Assembly (NCBI GenBank): GCA_032629725.1
Contig: JAFEVB010000010.1
Span: 558,001-622,000 of the forward strand
Direction of reading: 5' to 3'
Source: Gremmenia infestans
Taxonomy: Eukaryota; Ascomycota; Leotiomycetes; Helotiales; Hamatocanthoscyphaceae
Length of the DNA stretch: 64,000 nt
Below are positions 53,330 through 63,827 of the stretch, piece by piece (position 1 is the stretch's first letter; each line of letters begins with the position of its first letter). The notes under the pieces are model-generated. The model saw only the letters and a list, made by a program, of their open reading frames with translations, was not told the DNA's origin and did not search any database. The position numbers and the translations under genes were made by a program.

Positions 53330-54102
53330 GTGGCAGAGCGCAAAGCGGCCTGTGCAAGGAATAAGGAAAGGAGTCCTAGCCGTGGACGATCGATGGTTGA
53401 TGGAAATAATCTCGACTGCGGGAATATGGATCTTGAAAGCTGTCAGAAGGATGAAGTGCGGGGATTTGACGTTCAGTTTCGCCCCCTGTCCCGCCGCTTG
53501 TTGGAGCTGGTCTCGGCAACTGCACACGTGATAGAGTATGTTCTTGGTAGCTACTCTTCTGGGTTTGTCTCGAGGGAAATTTATTGCATTTCGAGCCTAT
53601 CTTGAGTACCTCCGTAGATATCAAGCTTTAAATACAGTCTCCACAGCTTGTAAGTTCGCTACCCCCGAATCACATGACCTGTCACCCTTCCATACGAGGT
53701 TGCGTTTCGCTTTCCTCCATTGATGTAACAATTAGACTTTCCTAATTTCAATCGCCTTATAAATCAAAATCTCTAAATCAAAAGCACACGTGTGTTGGAT
53801 TTTATACCCCATCCTTTTTTGCCGGTACTAAAGTGGCCTGTTACATGCTTCTAAGCGTACCTATGTTCTCAGGTTCACTTATAGACTCTGAGTCCCCCAA
53901 CTCGTTATTTAGTACCCAAACTTAAGACTTAGGACAATAACGCTTATCACAGCTCTAGGTACTAAGCTGAGTGCCCGAAAGACAGGAATGATTCCACACG
54001 ATGTTAGTGTCACGTGTGAGGTTAGTGGGGCTTTATCGCGTCGCGTCGCGAACTGTTGGGCGCGTTTCCTGCATTTGAATTATCCGTACAGTTAACGGAT
54101 CG
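53330..54102. promoter_or_regulatory. Divergent promoter, Zn2Cys6 factor / CTF18, with three CACGTG boxes
   Basis: CACGTG palindromes occur at 53525-53530, 53787-53792 and 54011-54016, and a tcgcg-tcgcg-tcgcg run lies at 54036-54050, about 55 bp before the CTF18 ATG. CACGTG is bound by bHLH factors such as Cbf1. CGCG-containing sites resemble MBF/E2F-type elements used by replication genes. The assignment of factors is inference. Confidence 0.6.
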
Positions 54103-57100
54103 ATGGATTCATCACCCCAATTACCTGACCCAGCACTTTTCGATGATTGGGAAGAACAGGTCAATACAACAATAATAATACCCTTAAGCACAAACTCGGA
54201 CGATTTCGAAGCCCTGCATCTAATTCACGAGGAATCAATTGCTCGGAAGAACAAGGCCGGGGAAGTGATACAACATAGAAGGTGGGCATTGGCAGAGACT
54301 TTTCGAAGTGAAGCGGATTATATCGACGGTATTCAATCATTCACATTGCAAATCACTTGATTTATATCTAAATTCTAGCCAGAAACCCCGTTACGATCGA
54401 AATCAGCCCAGAACCTCCTCGCCCCTCCTTCCTCACCTCCAAATCTCGAGATGCTCTCCGCTTCTTCACCAGTATCATATCCCCCAAGTTCCTCTCCGCC
54501 AGTCCCTAAACGAGCGCGTCCGCAGCCAAAGGACCTCGGCAGGACGAAGAAAGTGGGCGGCTTCTTGATCGAGGAAGAATCAGATGAAGATGACGAGTTC
54601 GCGCGCGCGGAGCCTGCTTCGAAACGAAGGATGTTGGATGGTTCAAGATCCCCTGCCCCGGGAGCAGTTCAAAAGGTAGCCGGAGGAGAGTCCATACATG
54701 AAAGGCTGACCAGTGGAAATTCTACACCCGTAGTTTTCCAAGATGGCGAGCCGTCCGTTTCGCAGGCAGACGAAGGACAGAATTCTACCAATCTGTTTGC
54801 AGGCCCTGTCGAAGAGCCTGAAGCAGCAGTCGATATTCCTGCAATACCATCATTCCTCAGCAGAATCGCACCGAAACGTGCAGATATAGTGACCTGTTCG
54901 GGGCAGTCTGTGACTGTGCAACCAAGACGGAAAGCTGCCTCTATTTCGTTCGAACGGCTGGTAGCAGCAAGATCTACAACTAAAGCTGGACGTGCAAAGA
55001 AAAGCTATTATGGCATCGACATTCATAATTTGATTAGTGAAGCCGCCAAAGAGACCGAAAAGGATAAGTCAAGGAAAGCAGAAGTTTCAGAGAAGATTTT
55101 GCCTTCGGTCGAAAATCTCGCCAAATCCAAACCTCGAAGGACTCTGATGTGGACGGAGAAATACCGAGCAAGGCACTTTATGGAACTCGTGGGAGACGAT
55201 CGAACACATCGCCAAGTCCTAAGATGGCTCAAGGCATGGGATCCTCTTGTTTTCCCAAAAGCTGGCAAGGCAAAAGTTGTAGCACCTAAACGTCCCGGGG
55301 CTGAAGTTGATGAGGAAAAGGCCCACAAAAAGATCCTACTCCTGACTGGGCCTCCTGGTCTTGGAAAGACTACATTAGCACATGTATGTGCAAGGCAAGC
55401 TGGTTACGAGATTATGGAGATCAACGCCAGTGACGAGAGGAGCCGAGATGTAGTAAAAGGGAGGATAAGAACTAGCGTTGGCACTGAGAGTGTCAAAACT
55501 GGCTCTACCGTGACGTCGAAGACAGGGCATGTTCAAAAGGTTGCCCATCCCCTTTGCGTCGTGGTTGATGAAGTGGACGGTGTGGTTGGAGGGGCTGGAG
55601 GTTCTGGAGAAGGCGGATTTGTCAAGGCATTGATCGATCTCATTCAGTTGGACCAGAAGAACTCCTCAGCTATGCCTAATATAGGATACGCTCGAAAGAA
55701 GAAGAAAGGCGATGATTTCAGACTGATGCGGCCACTGGTCCTAATTTGCAACGATGTCTATCATCCGTCTTTGAAACCTCTACGTCACTCGAACTTAGCT
55801 GAAATCATTCATGTCCGAAAACCTCCTTTGGATGCTGTTGTAGCTCGCATGAAGTCTGTGTTTGAGAAAGAGGGAGTTTCCTGCGACAATGATGCGGTAC
55901 GGAGACTATGTGAAGCAACTTGGGGGGTGAGTCCAACAGAATCTCGAAAAGGCCGAGAGGGTACTGGAGAAGGCGACTTGAGGGGAATTATGGTTGTTGG
56001 GGAATGGGCAGCAGGAAAGCTAAAGGCATCAACTAAGGACGGCAAAGCACGACTAACGAGGAAATGGGTTGAGCAAAACATGACTAACGATTTGTCACAC
56101 GGTGGAGGTGGAGCACGAGGAGTTGGACGGGGCGGGACAAAAGATGTTGTCAACAGAGTATTCCTCGAGGGTGCTGGCTTTCCTAAGACAATGGCTATGA
56201 ATGCAGCTCCCACTCTGTCCGACGACCAGCCGAAAACACAGCTTGGCGTCGCAGAGCTAGCGAAGAGGGCTGGTATGGATCGGCTGAGGGAGATGGTAGA
56301 TACAAGCGGTGAGATTGACCGCATTGTTACCGAAGTCTTCGCCCAGTATCCAAGTCAGCCTTTCAACGATGATTCGATACTATCCAAACCCGACGCAGCT
56401 TATGAGTGGTTGCATTTCCATGACACATGCTCCCATCGAGTATATGCGGATCAAGCATTTGAATTGCTTCCATACCTCAGTCAGCCGGTCCTAGCCTGTC
56501 ATCACCTTTTCTCGTCTCCCGCGAGGCATTATTTTGGTGCCACAAACGACAAGAAATGGGGAGAGGAAGTAGAGGATGAAGAAATTCTTCCCTTCTCTGG
56601 ACCGAGAGCCGATTACGAGGCCTTTGAGGCAGAGAAGTCAAACCGAGCCATTGTCCTCGCTCTGCAGGCTAGCCTAAATGCTCCGCTTTTGAGGAGCTTC
56701 AGAAGTCCAGAAGATATTGCCACTGATCTCCTGCCCTATCTCGTCCGGATGCTGACTCCAGAGATCAAACCCATTATTGTCGGTGGGAGTGGGGATCAGA
56801 AAGGGATTGCAAGTGTACGAAAAGAGTCGGAGAAAGCAATGGTCAGGCGGGCTGTGGATACTATGGGTGGCGTGGGAGTGATCTTCGAGCGTGGCAAGCT
56901 AGAAGGCGACTTCACCAACAGAGCGACCCAATGGGTCTATCGAATGGAGCCGTAGGTCGTCTCTTTTCTCCAATTGAGTCTTGCTAATTATTTCTAGGCC
57001 TCTGGATGCATTGATCACATTCGAAACAGCTCCAGTTCTTGCCAGTGCACCAGCCCCGGTCCGTTATGCCGTCCGCCAAGTTCTCGACCAAGAGTATCAA

Positions 57101-57442
57101 AAGAACATAATCGTCCGCGAAAATGCGTTCCGGCAAGCTAGATATCGAGCCGGAAATCTCAACGACGATGTTGATTTCTCATTTTCAGAAAATAAGAAGG
57201 AGAATAAGGATCGTCACCTAGAGGAGCGGATTCTGGGTCCGACGAAAGATTTCTTCGGGAGGATAGTCAAGGAAGATGCGATGCCACTGCAAGAGATTGC
57301 CGGAAATGCGGAGTATGAAAGAAAGACGAAGAAGGGCCAGACGGGAAAGAGCGATAACAAGGTTTGGGTAAGTTATCATGAGGGATTTTCGAATGCTGTC
57401 AGGAAACCGATTACGATTGATGAGCTACTCAGGGGTCTATAG
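54103..57442 (+). CDS. ctf18: Ctf18, alternative RFC clamp-loader large subunit
   Basis: Ctf18 replaces Rfc1 in the Ctf18-Dcc1-Ctf8-RFC complex. The complex loads PCNA and supports sister-chromatid cohesion and the replication checkpoint. Exons 54103-54328, 54383-56951 and 56998-57442 give 1079 aa. The AAA+ core shows TGPPGLGKTT Walker A (about 396), CVVVDEVDGVVGG Walker B and LICNDVYHPSLKPLRHSN sensor 1. Upstream is the conserved LMWTEKYRARHFMELVGDD. The C-terminal block is FFGRIVKEDAMPLQEI, then WVSYHEGFSNAVRKPITIDEL, typical of Ctf18. Acceptor choice for intron 1 matters: TAG at 54378 and CAG at 54382 are four bases apart. Only the second keeps the frame (DYID-E-TPLRSKSAQN). The first ends in a short product. 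Confidence 0.93.
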
Positions 57443-58842
57443 GTAAATAGCCTGAGATTTAATAAACGTTCTGTACATTGGTTCCGCTTTGCATCTGCCC
57501 GAGATTGTCCGTCACATCTGAATTTTCAATAGATTTCGAGTAGACGTTCTGAAAAGCGGGAGAGGTCTTAAGTTGAGCCTAACATTTGACCGTTGTCTCG
57601 CAAGTTTGCGAGACCCGGAAACCACTTTGACTGTTATTCCCATTCGAGATCCGCTTTGTTCTTGCTCAAAACTGTTTGCTATTTTGATTGTTCCTTACCT
57701 CTGCATGGAGCTCCCGAAGGTTGTTGCTCGTCGCGCCTACCATCCATGTCTTCCTTTCATGAAATTGGCGACAGTACGGTATCTTTTCAACGTCTGATGT
57801 TTGGCCTATCCCAAGCATCTTTTTCCATGTTTTAATCTTCTACCTATTCAACTGTAAATACTCCTGGGATTTTCCCAGAGCCATATACCTTGATGTACGG
57901 AGTAGGAGTTTGTCCGAGTACATCCTTAGCCAGCGGCGACATATTTTTCGACCTGATTGGTCCTCCGACGATCCGATCTACCAACTGCCATTGGGTAGGA
58001 TGGTGCGAGAGATGCTCCTGGCCCAATTAAGTCTCGAATGCCCTACATATAAGCTTTGGCTTTGATATTATTAGTGTTACCATGAGCCCCTTTACAAACC
58101 TCGCTATCTTTTCGGCTTTTTTTCGCGCTTTCATGGGCCTATCAAAACAAAGCTTTGCATAAAATATCAAGCTCAAATTCTTGACCTATGATCGAGCTCC
58201 TATCGTGTAGTGTTACAAGGGTAATAGACGTCAGTGTGTCGCTCGTGGAATTACTTGATATAGCGCTTTCTAAAATTGTAATCCCGATGAGATACCACAG
58301 TAGAGGTACAAACCTCCATATTGCAAGTCGACGTTTGACTTATCCTAAGTACTTCTACTGAGATACCAAAACCCAATGCAGTAGTGCTCTGTAGCCATTG
58401 AATGATTGTTGTTTTTCCTGAGAACTAGCTAAGGCTAACACCGTTTCCCAAAAGCAGCATTCTTCCCGAAGCGGACGCGCCTTCGTTATTTCCCTCGTAG
58501 CAAGACACATATACGAGATTAAGATCGCAGTTCGGGGATGTATTATCCCGTGCTTTGGTATACAGAAACAATATAAGACAAGTTTTCTACTCCCTCCAGT
58601 TAATGTTTGTGGCTCATTCGCTCCGACCGTCGACTTGATTAACTATTAATAATCACTAACTAGCAAAACAGAGACTTCTTACCTTTCGATATAACTTTAC
58701 CTTCAAATAGCCAGCCACAGTTATAAAGAATCTCGCTGAATATTTCCTCGTGACCTCGCTAAATTCCTTCGTGGTCTTGCAACAGTCTTCTTGGTTATCA
58801 TTATAATAACGAACTGTTACCCGAGAGACAATATACAACAAC
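57443..58842. other. Intergenic, upstream of the Gfo/Idh gene
   Basis: 1.4 kb, fairly AT-rich, with no supported gene. Short frames at 57573-57835 lack protein character. Confidence 0.55.
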
Positions 58843-60304
58843 ATGATATCTCTACTTACTCGAGTTTACACGTCCTTTGTCCCACCGACACCCGAGAAGA
58901 AAACTGATGCTGTCAGATTTGGCATTTTGGGAAGCGCGCAAACTGCGTAAGTGTCCCTGACTATGACCTCTTTAGTATATTATTAACATTGAATAGCCCC
59001 CTATCGCTGATCCTGCCAGCGAAGTCGCATCCCGAAGTCGTTTTGCAAGTTGTCGCTGCGAGAGATCGTACTCGTGCCGAAGCATTCGCAAAGAAGCATG
59101 GGATCCCCGATGTCAGGGACACATATCAGGGCTAGTTATAACACCTTAGGATTTTATAGATCAGTGAGAGCTAATCATCTGCAGACATTCTTGACGACCC
59201 AAAAATCGATGCCGTTTACATCCCACTGCCTAACAGTCTGCATATGGAGTGGGCTGTCCGCTCCATCCGCGCTGGCAAGCATGTCTTACTCGAGAAACCA
59301 TCTGTCAGCACCGCAGCCGAAGCCGAGATCCTTTTCAACATGCCAGAACTATCCTTGCCCAATGCTCCTGTCTTGCTCGAAGGCTTCCACAACCGCTTTC
59401 ACCCTGCCGTTCACCTCTTCAAATCTTTCATCACCCCCGCCGACGTCGTACACGTGCATACTGAAGCCATGGTGCCGTGGCTCATGGTCAACAAGGATAA
59501 CATCGGACTCAACTACAGTCTCGGTGGTGGGTGTATGATGATGTTAGGGACATACAACTTTACCATCCTGCGCATGATCTTTAACGCGGCGCCCGAAGAA
59601 TGTCTAGCCTGCGACACCCATGTTCACACTGATGGCATTCACGACAAGTGCGATTATGACTTTACAGCCAAATTTCGCTTTCCGAATGGCGGCATCGGCG
59701 AGGCTACGAATACGTTCCAGGGTCCCCTTATCTGGAAGCCCTCCACGGCCAGAGTGACGCACAAAGAGACAGTAGTTCTTGACAAATCGCTCCCAGCGAC
59801 GGAGGAGAAGATGCTCACGCGAGAGCTAACGCTGCACGGCTTCATGAATGCTGTTATCTGGCATCGCATCGACGTGAAGGACTCTTTTGTGATCCGCTCC
59901 AAGGCGGATGGCAAGCCTCTCAGGAAATGGGTCGAATCGAAGTCGCATAAGGCCTACACCTACAAGGAAGCCGGTGGCGAGTTCGCAGACCTGCCAGGTG
60001 AGGACTGGTGGATGTCATTTCGCTACGAGCTGGAGGAGTTTGTAAATAAGGTCAAGGGCCGCAAGACACAGTTCTGGATCCCTGGAGAGGTAGGCACTTA
60101 TTCTCATCCTAAGATTCTGATATCATCTATAAGGGCTGAGGAGCCAAGAGATGCGACAGCTCCGAAGCTCCGTGGCTCTGTCGAAAATGCAACCTTTCAC
60201 CATGCTAATTCGTCGATTAGGACTCCATTGAGGGAATGAAGATGCTAGATATGGCATATGAGAAGAGCGGCTTGGGACTGCGACCGACCAGTACATTCCG
60301 CTAA
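58843..60304 (+). CDS. Gfo/Idh/MocA NAD(P)-dependent oxidoreductase
   Basis: This family includes fungal D-xylose 1-dehydrogenase (NADP) and dihydrodiol dehydrogenase-like sugar oxidoreductases. Exons 58843-58946, 58997-59130, 59185-60089 and 60221-60304 give 408 aa. The Rossmann motif RFGILGSAQTAP is built across the first splice site. VVAARDRTRAEAFAKKHGIP, DAVYIPLPNSLHMEWAVRSI, AGKHVLLEKPSVSTAAEAE (the catalytic EKP Lys), EGFHNRFHPAV and NYSLGGGCMMMLGTYNF follow. The last exon reads DSIEGMKMLDMAYEKSGLGL and so on, the family C-terminus. Intron 2 must start with GC (59131-59132, GCTAGT) and end with CAG at 59184. A GT donor is absent there and the un-spliced frame hits TAG at once. The 131-bp last intron is also required. 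Substrate is not determinable. Confidence 0.88.
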
Positions 60305-61315
60305 CTGAAGGCGAGACAGGGAAGAAGAATGTAAATATTCTGTATCCTGAGAGGCGCGCACATTGCAAACATATCTTCTTTGGCGTGTGGAAATACTCAA
60401 GGTCTTGATGAAAATATTATAACTGATTAGAATTTCTCATTATGCAGCCCTGAACAACTTATCCTATATCTCACGACATAATGCTCATGGTAAGAACGGC
60501 GTGTATTACTCGTTGATATAGAGGTGGGCACTAGGGGTGTAAGCACCTCATATAATGGTATAGATTAGTAGTATAAGAACTAGGCCTCGAACAGCCTGGT
60601 ACAACTGGTAAACCCTACAGGCTAACCAAAAAAATTGAATCAACATAGTGCTCGAACAAGCCACGCACTGTTTGCCTCGTCTCTACGTACAGAGAGAGAT
60701 ATGACATAAACCGTTCTTTCTCTGCGGTGATCTCTGGAGTCGTCTCTGGCCCGAAAGCGGAAACACCCTTTGGCACCGAAATATGAGTAAAGTAGAGCCT
60801 GGTACGGCGAATGTTCTTGCTCTTCTGCAAGACAAGATGGAGAAAAACGTGGAACTCGTACTCCCCCCACGATGCACATTTGTTTGTTGAGAAATCCAGC
60901 TGGCACTGCAAGTCTTCGCTGGGGATGTAATAGAAAACAAGTATGCAATCTAGGGTATGCAATCTAGGCTGCTAATTCTCAATACACTTCTAGGATACGT
61001 GGAAGTAATGTAGACTGCGACCGATTCTTAGATTCTGGGGAGCGTAGCACAAACTTATAGACGAGACACCGCTATAAAAATTAGGACTTTTCACCTGGTC
61101 ACTCGACCCTCCTTAAATATAGCAGAGTAGCTTTGACAATGACGACGGGGATTGGAATTTTTTGGAGTTGCGTTAGATGTGCATTCCCGCTCTAAACTAA
61201 AAAAGGGGCCTATACCTTTCTAACACAACGTGGAGGAGTTTAGATTCTGAATATATCCCTGAAGTCATCATTTGGAAACAACACGAGCCTCGAGATATCT
61301 AGATCATCGTTTGAT
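60305..61315. other. Intergenic with one uncertain open frame
   Basis: 1 kb between two 3' ends. Besides the uncertain frame at 60615-60962 (listed) there is a 14-bp direct duplication (gtatgcaatctagg) at 60941-60968. Nothing else is seen. Confidence 0.5.
60615..60962 (-). pseudogene. Protein-like orphan frame without a start, possible gene remnant
   Basis: This frame of about 115 codons has plausible protein character (LQCQLDFSTNKCASWGEYEF, then HVFLHLVLQ and ITAEKERFMSYLSLYVETRQ). It lacks an ATG until near its end and has no neighbours to join. It could be a remnant of a decayed gene or chance. No family is recognised. Confidence 0.25.
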
Positions 61316-61993
61316 TTATGGCTTAGCATCCAGCAAAACCATTTGCTCTCTGAAAAGAGCCGCTTCTCGATTCATGTCCTCTGCAGATCTTGGCTTTCTA
61401 TCCGCGTCCTCGATTCTTGGAAACTTTCCATGCTGGGTAGGCCGACTCTGATCCCACAGTCCACCTCCCACATTGCCTTCCTCACTCTCTAACCTATCGT
61501 AAATTCCGTCGCCTTCATCTGAGCCCTTGGTCCGTGGGATTATATGGCAATGAACATGAGCAACGGTCTGGCCGGCCCATTTACCGTCCTGAATGGTGAT
61601 ATTGAAGCTCCCATCTTCCACCTTGCCAGCAGTGTTGTCAGTCCCGAAGTAATTGCTGGCTAGCATCTTCTGAACTTTCTGCACCGTCGTGAATAGGTCC
61701 GTGACTTCATCTTGAGAGAGGTCTGTGAGACGCTGGGCTGGTCGATATGGAATGACTAGCACATGACCTGGGAGCACGGGTTTGATATTGACCAGGGCGT
61801 AGCAAAGTGGCGCTTTGTAGAAGACCTGTGAAACATTAGTACGATGAAATGTGAAACTAACCTGCAAACCCAGACATTAAATTACCTGGTCAGTGACTTC
61901 GAAAGGTCCAAAATGGATGAGATTTTTGGAACTCATGGCCCGGATATAGCGAGATAGAAATACCGGACGCGAAATGAAGGGGCGCAAGACCAT
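61316..61993 (-). CDS. hnt2: HIT-family bis(5'-adenosyl)-triphosphatase (Hnt2/Aph1/FHIT)
   Basis: FHIT-type enzymes hydrolyse Ap3A and related dinucleotides to AMP plus a nucleotide. Exons 61886-61993 and 61316-61825 flank a 60-bp intron and give 205 aa. The catalytic triad lies in AHVHCHIIPR (His126, 128, 130). Upstream are VLPGHVLVIPYRPAQRLTDL and GSFNITIQDGKWAGQ, as expected. The C-terminal region is the longer fungal type with a Glu/Arg-rich end. Two in-frame ATGs exist. The first (61993) adds an Arg-rich, uncharged-acid-free leader (MVLRPFISRPVFLSRYIRA) like a mitochondrial presequence. The second (61936, MSSKNLIHFGPFEV) matches the cytosolic core. Both forms may be made. Confidence 0.92.
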
Positions 61994-62539
61994 GTCCCCA
62001 GAGTCTAGGAAATGTATCTCTAGATTGGGAGAGGCAGGCAAGGTTGAAAAGACGTTTGAGGAAGATGATGTGATGACATTTGGATGTTTCTGCCTCAGGC
62101 AACGAACGGTGGGGCGGTGATGTTTTGAAACACTTGGACGACAACCTTCATCTCTCTTTCATCTACTCGAGGAAAGGCTCGTTACATACAAGCATTTTCA
62201 ATGTTATTTCTCCGCCAACCAGGGAAGAAGCGAGATCATTTGCCCAAGTAGTCTTACGGAACGGCGGATACCGGCCACAGTAGGAGCCTCAATTGGGCCT
62301 TGTAGTGGGGCAATGAGAGCGGACAAACATCTCTCAGGAGTCTTATGAAGTTTCTATATAATACACCATCCCTTCCTTTTATTTTCCTTTTCTTGTCTTC
62401 GTCCACTTCTATCGTTCATTCGCTTCGTAGCCATTCTTTTCTTCTACATCTATCTTCAAGCATTGAAGCGCAGGTCCGCTTTTGATATTCTTTTCCAAGA
62501 CGATCTTCAAGTGGAACTCTGCCCCAAAACTGCCCAACA
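61994..62539. promoter_or_regulatory. Divergent promoter, HNT2 / GH131, with TATA box
   Basis: A TATATAA box lies at 62355-62361, about 180 bp before the GH131 ATG. It is followed by a CT-rich leader (62368-62410), the pattern of a well-expressed secreted enzyme. No catabolite-repressor site is claimed. Confidence 0.6.
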
Positions 62540-63571
62540 ATGTTTAGATCTCTGTCTTTATTTGCTTTTGCTAGGCTAGCTTTGGGTGGCACGATTCTAT
62601 GGGATGGCCGATTCAACGACATGACCTCAAGTTCGGAGTTGGATAGCTGGTCATGGAGCAACCAAGTTGGGCCTTATCAATACTACATTGTGAGTCCATC
62701 TACCCATTTTTATCGACTCAATTTCTCAACGTTTTCAAAGCATGGTTCTGAGAACGTCACCTCCTATGTCAACTTAGGTTCGACTTTCAAAAATCCAGCG
62801 GACACTGTCAGCACACAGGGAGTCAAAATCACCCTAGACAGCACATCCTACTGGGAAGGCCAAACCATGAGACGGACTGAACTCATTCCCCAAACTAGCG
62901 CAGCAATCAACAGTGGCAAGGTTTATTACCACTTCAGTCTGCAGCGTACAGATACAAATGCACCAAGCGAGTTCCGTGAGCACCAAATTGCCTTCTTCGA
63001 AAGCCACTTTACCGAGATGAAGTCAGGGTGGCAGAGTGGTGCTTCTGGGACTAGCGACCCGCTTTTGCGATGGGATATCTCCTCATCGACTGAATGGAAT
63101 ACAACATGGGAGGCTGGTATCTGGCACAATGTTGCTTACGGAATCGATTTCTCTGCCGGATCTGTAGAGTTCTACCACTCTACCGGTGCGGATGACCTCG
63201 TCCTTGCACACTCAGCAGTCACTGTTTCTGCCTCTTCCAATGGAAAGGACTGGCATCTTGGTGTCCTCGAGCTTCCCCGTGATGGATATGCTGATGCGAC
63301 TGAAGATATATATTTCAGTGGCGTCTATGTGGAGAGTGGGGATCTGACAACTAGTGTCTCAGGGGGTGCTGCCAATAGCTCTTCTACTTCAGCTTCATCT
63401 TCATCTTCAGTCGACATTGGAACAGCAACGACTTTGTCGACAGCAATGGCATCCGCTGCTTCCTCTACTACAGCAAGCATTGTGCCAATCATAACTTCTT
63501 CTACTGTAGAAGCTGCTGCTACCCCAACAGCATCTGATTCTGAGGATGATGATGACGATGACTGTGAGTAG
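62540..63571 (+). CDS. Secreted GH131 beta-glucanase
   Basis: GH131 enzymes are fungal endo/exo-glucanases acting on beta-1,3/1,6 and beta-1,4 glucans, active outside the cell. Exons 62540-62689 and 62741-63571 flank a 51-bp stop-free intron and give 326 aa. A signal peptide ends near GG16-17 (SLFAFARLALGG). The mature domain begins TILWDGRFNDMTSSSELD and continues WSWSNQVGPYQYYI, QGVKITLDSTSYWEGQTMRR and TELIPQTSAAINSGKVYYHF. REHQIAFFESHFTEMKSGW and WHLGVLELPRDGY, all family blocks, follow. The last 60 residues are a Ser/Thr linker ending in SEDDDDDDCE, with no carbohydrate-binding module and no obvious GPI signal. It is likely a plant- or fungal-wall-degrading enzyme, in line with a plant-associated or saprotrophic life. 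Confidence 0.94.
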   Translation: MFRSLSLFAFARLALGGTILWDGRFNDMTSSSELDSWSWSNQVGPYQYYIVSPSTHFYRLNFSTFSKHGSENVTSYVNLGSTFKNPADTVSTQGVKITLDSTSYWEGQTMRRTELIPQTSAAINSGKVYYHFSLQRTDTNAPSEFREHQIAFFESHFTEMKSGWQSGASGTSDPLLRWDISSSTEWNTTWEAGIWHNVAYGIDFSAGSVEFYHSTGADDLVLAHSAVTVSASSNGKDWHLGVLELPRDGYADATEDIYFSGVYVESGDLTTSVSGGAANSSSTSASSSSSVDIGTATTLSTAMASAASSTTASIVPIITSSTVEAAATPTASDSEDDDDDDCE

Positions 63572-63827
63572 GCTTCTTTCGGCCTCTTCGTTGAGTCGAA
63601 TGAATTCTGGGAGATTCTATGGAGCGCATCAACCTTTCTTGTATATATTTGTGGAAGATTTTACACCCTCGGATTTTCTATACAACCTGTAAATAGATTT
63701 TGCAACACCGTATAAGCTGCGAGTTTCATCTGATCTTGGATGAAGTGCCACATGTTTCCATGCTGAAATTTTTTGAAGAGGCCAGTGTCTCTATTTCTTC
63801 ATTTACTTTCAATAGCTAACAAGTCAT

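Noticed and set aside
54103..54510. Separate small two-exon gene ending inside CTF18
   Set aside because: It results from using the first of two adjacent acceptors; the second acceptor joins the same exon to CTF18 in frame.
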